Origin: Mesorhizobium sp. NFR06 | GTDB taxonomy: Bacteria; Pseudomonadota; Alphaproteobacteria; Rhizobiales; Rhizobiaceae | Length of the DNA stretch: 64,000 nt | NCBI RefSeq assembly: GCF_900115245.1 | Contig: NZ_FOVT01000002.1 | Span: forward strand, 1-64,000 | Direction of reading: 5' to 3' | Made by a program: the position numbers and the translations under genes | The notes under the pieces: model-generated | Told to the model about the DNA's origin: nothing | What the model saw: only the letters and a program-made list of their open reading frames with translations | Databases searched by the model: none | Shown here: positions 60,627-64,000 of the stretch, in pieces | Layout of the letters: each line of letters starts with the position of its first letter | Position numbering within the stretch: position 1 is the first letter of the stretch

Positions 60627-61577
60627 CTATGCTGCCGCCCGTGCCTGATCGTGGCTGGCGGCGGCTCCAGCGTCGGGAAGAAACGCGAGGAGCCAATCCG
60701 CTGCCTTGCTCGCCTGCGAGGCAGCGCGCACGATGGCGCGATTGTCCTCGCGCAGCACCTCCAGCCATGACCCGATGTAATCCGCATGCCTGACGGTTGG
60801 CGCAATGCCGAGCGAAGCGCAGCAGAAGGCGGCATTGATCTCGGCGATCAGCTCTTCGAAGGCATACTTCTTTGTGCCGAAGCTGCCGGTCATGTCGCGG
60901 CTCAGACGAGAAACATGGCCGGTAGCGTGGCCAAGCTCGTGCAGAGCCGTCCGGTGCCAGTTGATAGGCTCGAAAAAATCCTGGGGTGGCGGCACCTGCA
61001 CATAGTCGAGCGCCGGCATGTAGAAAGCGCTGTTGCCGCCGATGCGGAAGTCGATCCCGGTCGCGCGGATCAGGGCCTCGACCCTTGGCTCGATCAGGTG
61101 GAGTGCCGGGGGCGGCGTGACGACCGCGACCTCATCCGGCAGATTTTCGCACTGTGCGGCGTTGAAGACCGTGAAGCGCTTCAGGAACGGTATCCCTTGA
61201 GCTTCCTCCCCTGTCTCCCGCGCGCGCTGCTTCTCCTCTTCGGACACGAAACGATCGGCATAGACAACCGTCGTGCCGCGCTCGCCCTTGCGGACACTAC
61301 CACCCAGCGCGAGGGCTTGTCGGAAGGTGAGCCAGCTCTGGGAGGAAAAGCCGAGCTCGATCACGGCACCCCAGAGAAGAAGCACATTGATCCCTGAATA
61401 GCGCCGGCCGGTGGCGGCGTTCCTCGGAAGGCCAAGCAGCGTGTTCGCCGTGGACGCTCCCCAGGGCAGCACCCAAGGCACGCGACCAACCTCCAGGTCA
61501 GCGATGATCTTGTCGGTGATTTCGTCATAAAGGCTCACCCGGTCCGCATTGGGCCGGCTGCGTTCATGTCTTGACAT
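60627..61577 (-). CDS. ardC: ArdC-like antirestriction protein with metalloprotease motif
   Basis: 316 residues. An N-terminal ssDNA-binding (DUF1738) domain (VSLYDEITDKIIADLEVGRV, NVLLLWGAVIELGFSSQSWL, FRQALALGGSVRKGERGTTV) and a C-terminal zincin domain with HELGHATGH. ArdC protects single-stranded incoming DNA from restriction. If the oriT call is right, this gene would enter the recipient early. It has a leader shared with the ParB-like gene. Confidence 0.93.
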   Translation of the reverse strand: MSRHERSRPNADRVSLYDEITDKIIADLEVGRVPWVLPWGASTANTLLGLPRNAATGRRYSGINVLLLWGAVIELGFSSQSWLTFRQALALGGSVRKGERGTTVVYADRFVSEEEKQRARETGEEAQGIPFLKRFTVFNAAQCENLPDEVAVVTPPPALHLIEPRVEALIRATGIDFRIGGNSAFYMPALDYVQVPPPQDFFEPINWHRTALHELGHATGHVSRLSRDMTGSFGTKKYAFEELIAEINAAFCCASLGIAPTVRHADYIGSWLEVLREDNRAIVRAASQASKAADWLLAFLPDAGAAASHDQARAAA

Positions 61578-61587
61578 CGCGGTTCTC

Positions 61588-61670
61588 CGCGACGGGCGCC
61601 GAAGACCTCTTCTCCAGCCTCAACCCGTCATGGAGATCCCAGTCCCACTCTCACTCTCTATCTTCGCGGA
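61588..61670 (-). promoter_or_regulatory. Structured 5' leader of the ArdC gene
   Basis: Closely similar to the ParB leader: TGACGGGTTGAGGC starts and GCGCCCGTCGCGGAG ends it on the RNA. GACGGG (DNA 61591-61596) and CCCGTC (61624-61629) pair. The ATG follows about 14 bases after the element. Upstream AGAGTGAGAG is shared. Confidence 0.6.
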
Positions 61671-61889
61671 AACCCGCTGCAGCAGCATTCACACAGGTAC
61701 ATTCTGCGTTCGGTCATCTGTCCGATTTGCACGCTACAGCTTCCTGATGCCGAACAAGCTCTTGATAAGACTTCTGTACCGCGCGACGCGTTATTAACTG
61801 GGAAGCAGACTCCATACGGTACAATTTCAAGGGGCCAGGCTTTGCCGCAACCGTCAGCTGCGCGCCGACAGACTCAAGGGTCGGCATCT

Positions 61890-62141
61890 ATGAAGAGCGA
61901 CCCAATTTCGTATCCACCGCGGGGTCTTTCCCGCGGGGAAGCAGCGCGCTACGTCGGCGTAGGGCCGACACTCTTCGACGAAATGGTTGCCGATGGCCGC
62001 ATGCCCAGGCCAAAGCTCGTTAACAGCCGCACCATTTGGGATCGTGTCATACTCGATATCGCGTTCTCTTCTTTGCCTGACAAAGTTGATGGCCTCCGAG
62101 AGCTGTTGGAACGGAGCAAGCGGAAGGTTCAACCAAGATAG
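61890..62141 (+). CDS. Small HTH protein near the integrase
   Basis: 83 residues from ATG 61890: GLSRGEAARYVGVGPTLFDE, MVADGRMPRPKLVNSRTIWD and DIAFSSLPDKVDGLRELLER. The pattern is AlpA/excisionase-like (a MerR-type recognition helix followed by a wing). Its place just upstream of the HTH-integrase operon suggests a part in the choice between integration and excision, or plain autoregulation. Confidence 0.75.
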   Translation: MKSDPISYPPRGLSRGEAARYVGVGPTLFDEMVADGRMPRPKLVNSRTIWDRVILDIAFSSLPDKVDGLRELLERSKRKVQPR

Positions 62142-62144
62142 GCA

Positions 62145-62202
62145 CTGCGTATATTGCGTATACGCAGCAAGCGTAGTATGGTTGCAGGCGTAGTATGGTT
62201 GC
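62145..62202. promoter_or_regulatory. Operator region upstream of the HTH-integrase operon
   Basis: CTGCGTATA (62145-62153) and TATACGCAG (62159-62167) form a perfect dyad with a five-base centre. Directly after come two 15-bp direct repeats GCGTAGTATGGTTGC at 62171-62185 and 62188-62202, with a 17-base period. They end 21 bases before the GTG of the HTH gene at 62224. Confidence 0.65.
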
Positions 62203-62223
62203 CGCCTCAGCGAAAGAGATGAC

Positions 62224-62475
62224 GTGAACGACAATGAAAAGCTCGCGCGGGACGTGAAAGCCTGGCGGGGCAAGGAGGGATTCACTGCCGAAAAGGCAGC
62301 CAAGGTGTTAGGAATACCAAGACGCACTTTTGAAGGCATCGAGCAAGGTCGAGGCTTCCCTTATCCGCTGCTCCTGCGCGTTGCCATGGAACGCAAATCC
62401 CTTTCGCCTCCGGCTGTACCGGAGAATTCGCCGCCTGCGGAGCCACTGCAACAGAAAACTCAAAGGCAGATCTAA
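62224..62475 (+). CDS. Small HTH regulator coupled to the integrase
   Basis: 83 residues from GTG: KLARDVKAWRGKEGFTAEKA, AKVLGIPRRTFEGIEQGRGF and PYPLLLRVAMERKSLSPPAV. An XRE-like helix-turn-helix with a short tail. Its stop overlaps the integrase start (TAATG), so the two are made together, and it probably represses the operator region just upstream. Confidence 0.82.
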   Translation: MNDNEKLARDVKAWRGKEGFTAEKAAKVLGIPRRTFEGIEQGRGFPYPLLLRVAMERKSLSPPAVPENSPPAEPLQQKTQRQI

Positions 62476-63665
62476 TGGCCAGGCCATTCAAAGATGCCCG
62501 CTACCCCGGCGTTTCGTTGCGCACCAAGAACGGAAAGCTCGTCTATCGTTATCGAGGCAAAGGAATACCCGAAATTCGACTTCCCGGAAAACCCGGCGAT
62601 CCGGAATTCGAAGCTGCTTACGAGGAAGCGACACAGGGCCAAGGCAAAAAGGCTCCCATCATCGATTTGCCCGGTCGGGCGCTGCCAATGACCTTCGGCC
62701 ACGCTGCGCGTCGTCTTGAGACCACCATGGAGTGGCTGGATTTTGACCCAGCCACGCAGAAGAAGAATGCGTGGCTCATTGAACGCTTTCTTGAGATGCA
62801 GGTGGAGCCGGCCTATCCACTGAAATGGCGTGATACGCCGGTGGAACATCTTGATGCCGACCGACTGCGCGCAATCATAGAAGGCGTCTTTGCTACCAAC
62901 AGAACAGTTGCCAAGCACCTTCTCGTAGCGATCAAGAAGCTCTTGTGGGTGGCGATTGAAGTCGAGAAGTGGATCAAGCCCCAGAATGATCCGTCGCTAT
63001 CGATACGCGTTCGGATACCCAAATCGACCAAGAATCCGGCTTGGCCGATTACCATAAGAGACAAGTTCGAAGAGCGGCATCCCATCGGTACCGCCGCTCG
63101 CACCTGTTACGCACTTGGATTCTGGCTTGGGAATAGGCGCGGGGATATCGCCGCCCTCGAATGGGATGACCTTGTCAGCGAGGAAATTGAACTTTTTGAT
63201 GGCTCGGTGGAATTGATTGAAGCGTTTGACTTCCGCCAGAGGAAGAATCGCAACCGCCATGGTGGGCGCGAGATGTTCATTCCAGTCGTGGACAAATTGG
63301 CAGCGGCGTTGGAGCCTCTCGACCGCTCGAAAGGCGGTACCGTCTTGAAGAACTCGTACGGCAGGCCTTTTTCGGAAAAGAGCCTGACTGGCATGATGCA
63401 GCATTGGACCCGGCAGGCCGGAATTCCCAGCGGGTACACACTTCACGGCCTGCGCCGCACCTTTGGTACATATTTAGCCGAATGCAACATCCAGGCGCGC
63501 GCCATTATGGAGGCGATGGGCCACTCTTCAATGACCGTGACGGACGAGTATGTCCGCGAGGCCAACAAGAAGCGTCTTGCAGTCGATATCGCTCGCGCCA
63601 TCAACGAGCGCGAAGCCAAACGCGACGCTATGAAGTGGCGCGCAACTCTCCGAGTCGTCAAGTAA
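62475..63665 (+). CDS. int: Tyrosine recombinase (integrase) of the ICE
   Basis: 396 residues. An N-terminal AP2-like/arm-binding domain (DARYPGVSLRTKNGKLVYRY) and SAM-like core-binding domain lead to the catalytic domain. The first arginine is in LGFWLGNRRGDIAALEWDDL, HGLRRTFGTYLAE gives H-x-x-R-R, GHSSMTVTDEYVRE gives H and the tyrosine nucleophile. It recombines the tRNA 3' end with attP. The gene ends 111 bases from the tRNA gene, the usual arrangement of tRNA-targeting integrases. Confidence 0.95.
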   Translation: MARPFKDARYPGVSLRTKNGKLVYRYRGKGIPEIRLPGKPGDPEFEAAYEEATQGQGKKAPIIDLPGRALPMTFGHAARRLETTMEWLDFDPATQKKNAWLIERFLEMQVEPAYPLKWRDTPVEHLDADRLRAIIEGVFATNRTVAKHLLVAIKKLLWVAIEVEKWIKPQNDPSLSIRVRIPKSTKNPAWPITIRDKFEERHPIGTAARTCYALGFWLGNRRGDIAALEWDDLVSEEIELFDGSVELIEAFDFRQRKNRNRHGGREMFIPVVDKLAAALEPLDRSKGGTVLKNSYGRPFSEKSLTGMMQHWTRQAGIPSGYTLHGLRRTFGTYLAECNIQARAIMEAMGHSSMTVTDEYVREANKKRLAVDIARAINEREAKRDAMKWRATLRVVK

Positions 63666-63709
63666 GCAAAGCCTGCCGTAACAAAGCGTGACCGCGGGGT
63701 TGGGTATCC

Positions 63710-63742
63710 TGGGCCCATAATGGGCCCAAAACGTTTTGGGCC
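63710..63742 (+). terminator. Palindromic sequences behind the integrase gene
   Basis: TGGGCCCATAATGGGCCCA at 63709-63727 and GGCCCAAAACGTTTTGGGCC at 63723-63742 are both near-perfect or perfect palindromes and overlap. They could end the integrase transcript or belong to the attachment region, since GGGCCC also occurs in the tRNA acceptor sequence. Confidence 0.55.
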
Positions 63743-63775
63743 GAGGCCAATTTTTCTAAATAAAATCAAAGGTTA

Positions 63776-63800
63776 TGGTGGGCCCGGAGGGACTCGAACC
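63776..63800. other. Inferred attachment site at the tRNA 3' end
   Basis: The integrase gene ends close to the 3' end of the tRNA gene, with the element on the 3' side, so the crossover should lie within the 3' part of the tRNA gene (T arm and acceptor). The other attachment copy was not seen in the window, so the exact core is not fixed. Confidence 0.5.
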
Positions 63801-63851
63801 CCCAACCAAGCGGTTATGAGCCGCCGGCTCTAACCATTGAGCTACAGGCCC
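63776..63851 (-). tRNA. tRNA with CAT anticodon, Ile2-type (commonly annotated tRNA-Met)
   Basis: The minus strand gives a full cloverleaf of 76 bases with encoded CCA. GGGCCTG pairs with the CGGGCCC before ACCA (one G-U). The D arm is GCTC/GAGC, the anticodon loop CTCATAA gives CAT, and the T loop is TTCGAGT. GGCTCATAACCGC and CGCTTGGTT match the E. coli ileX-type tRNA-Ile2 (with lysidine at C34) better than elongator tRNA-Met. An extra G at 63852 is outside the acceptor stem. Confidence 0.93.
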
Positions 63852-63864
63852 CACGCGGGCTGGC

Positions 63865-64000
63865 TTAGTGTTTTTCGCTCTCCCGCACAAGGCTTTCGAA
63901 AGCGCTGGCGACAAACGCCAAAATCAGCCCATATTCGCGCCGTAGAGCGGCCTGCGCCCATAAGGCGCGTGAACAGGTTCGGGCTCTTGGAGCGCACTGC
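63865..64000 (-). CDS. Possible partial coding region in the flank
   Basis: The minus strand is open from the window edge to a TAA at 63865-63867, about 45 codons (ending EYGLILAFVASAFESLVRES, EKH). It may be the 3' end of a chromosomal gene running into the tRNA, but no family was recognised. Confidence 0.25.
   Translation of the reverse strand, partial: QCAPRARTCSRALWAQAALRREYGLILAFVASAFESLVRESEKH

Noticed and set aside
1..63775. A CRISPR array, rRNA genes or a complete prophage
   Set aside because: No regularly spaced repeats with unique spacers, no rRNA sequence and no phage structural genes were seen.
63776..63851. Reading the tRNA as initiator or elongator tRNA-Met
   Set aside because: The stem and loop sequences around the CAT anticodon fit the ileX-type tRNA-Ile2 better; the anticodon alone cannot decide because C34 may be lysidine.

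Overview
The window looks like the right-hand part of an integrative and conjugative element (ICE) in a Mesorhizobium-like alphaproteobacterium (Hyphomicrobiales). This rests on high GC, MucR/Ros-type regulators, several rhizobial-type small proteins, and a transfer module in the order typical of rhizobial ICEs. No organism name can be read from the sequence. The element ends at a tRNA gene with a CAT anticodon (63776-63851, minus), next to a tyrosine recombinase gene (62475-63665). Chromosomal flank begins beyond it. No second copy of the tRNA 3' end was noticed, so the other end of the element probably lies left of the window.

Cargo, about 1-34.3 kb. The left edge is a scrapyard: a LysR fragment, an XRE-regulator fragment and a methyltransferase fragment, the first two duplicated from 18.9-19.5 kb. 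Then come two small minus-strand genes, an AraC regulator, a GGDEF/EAL c-di-GMP enzyme, and a compact signalling operon (5202-10181). That operon holds two kinase-like proteins, a STAS-methyltransferase fusion, a membrane-bound SpoIIE-type phosphatase and a free STAS protein. After it lie a ligase homologue lacking its catalytic lysine, an IS256 remnant, an MscS channel, small genes, a methyltransferase, a MucR remnant joined to a Lar-like zinc ribbon, and a LysR/XRE pair beside a polar-amino-acid/opine-type ABC importer (no ATPase gene) and a CapA-like protein. HTH genes, an IS481 remnant, HicB, a lipoprotein, another methyltransferase and MucR follow. The last cargo block is an MFS exporter, a protein of unknown family, an AraC regulator, a methyltransferase-like protein and a LysR regulator.

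Transfer module, 34.3-54.5 kb, almost all minus strand. It encodes a TrbBCDEJ-K-LFGI mating-pair apparatus, a CopG-like protein, the TraG coupling protein, a large HUH relaxase, a lytic transglycosylase, DUF736, TraF, DUF2840, a 57-residue ParA relic, RepA, an AlpA-like RdfS candidate, an FseA-like regulator split over two frames at a plausible +1 slip site, and a QseM-like DUF2285 protein. A TATCCTGCCC sequence like the RP4 nick region lies between relaxase and transglycosylase, next to CAATGTG repeats, and is a good oriT candidate.

Maintenance and integration end, 54.2-63.7 kb: DUF736, a toxin-antitoxin pair, DUF2493, a toprim protein, a large ParB-like protein and an ArdC antirestriction protein. 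The last two share a conserved, foldable 5' leader. Two HTH genes, the integrase and the tRNA follow. If the oriT call is right, the ArdC, ParB and toxin-antitoxin side would enter the recipient first and the trb genes last.
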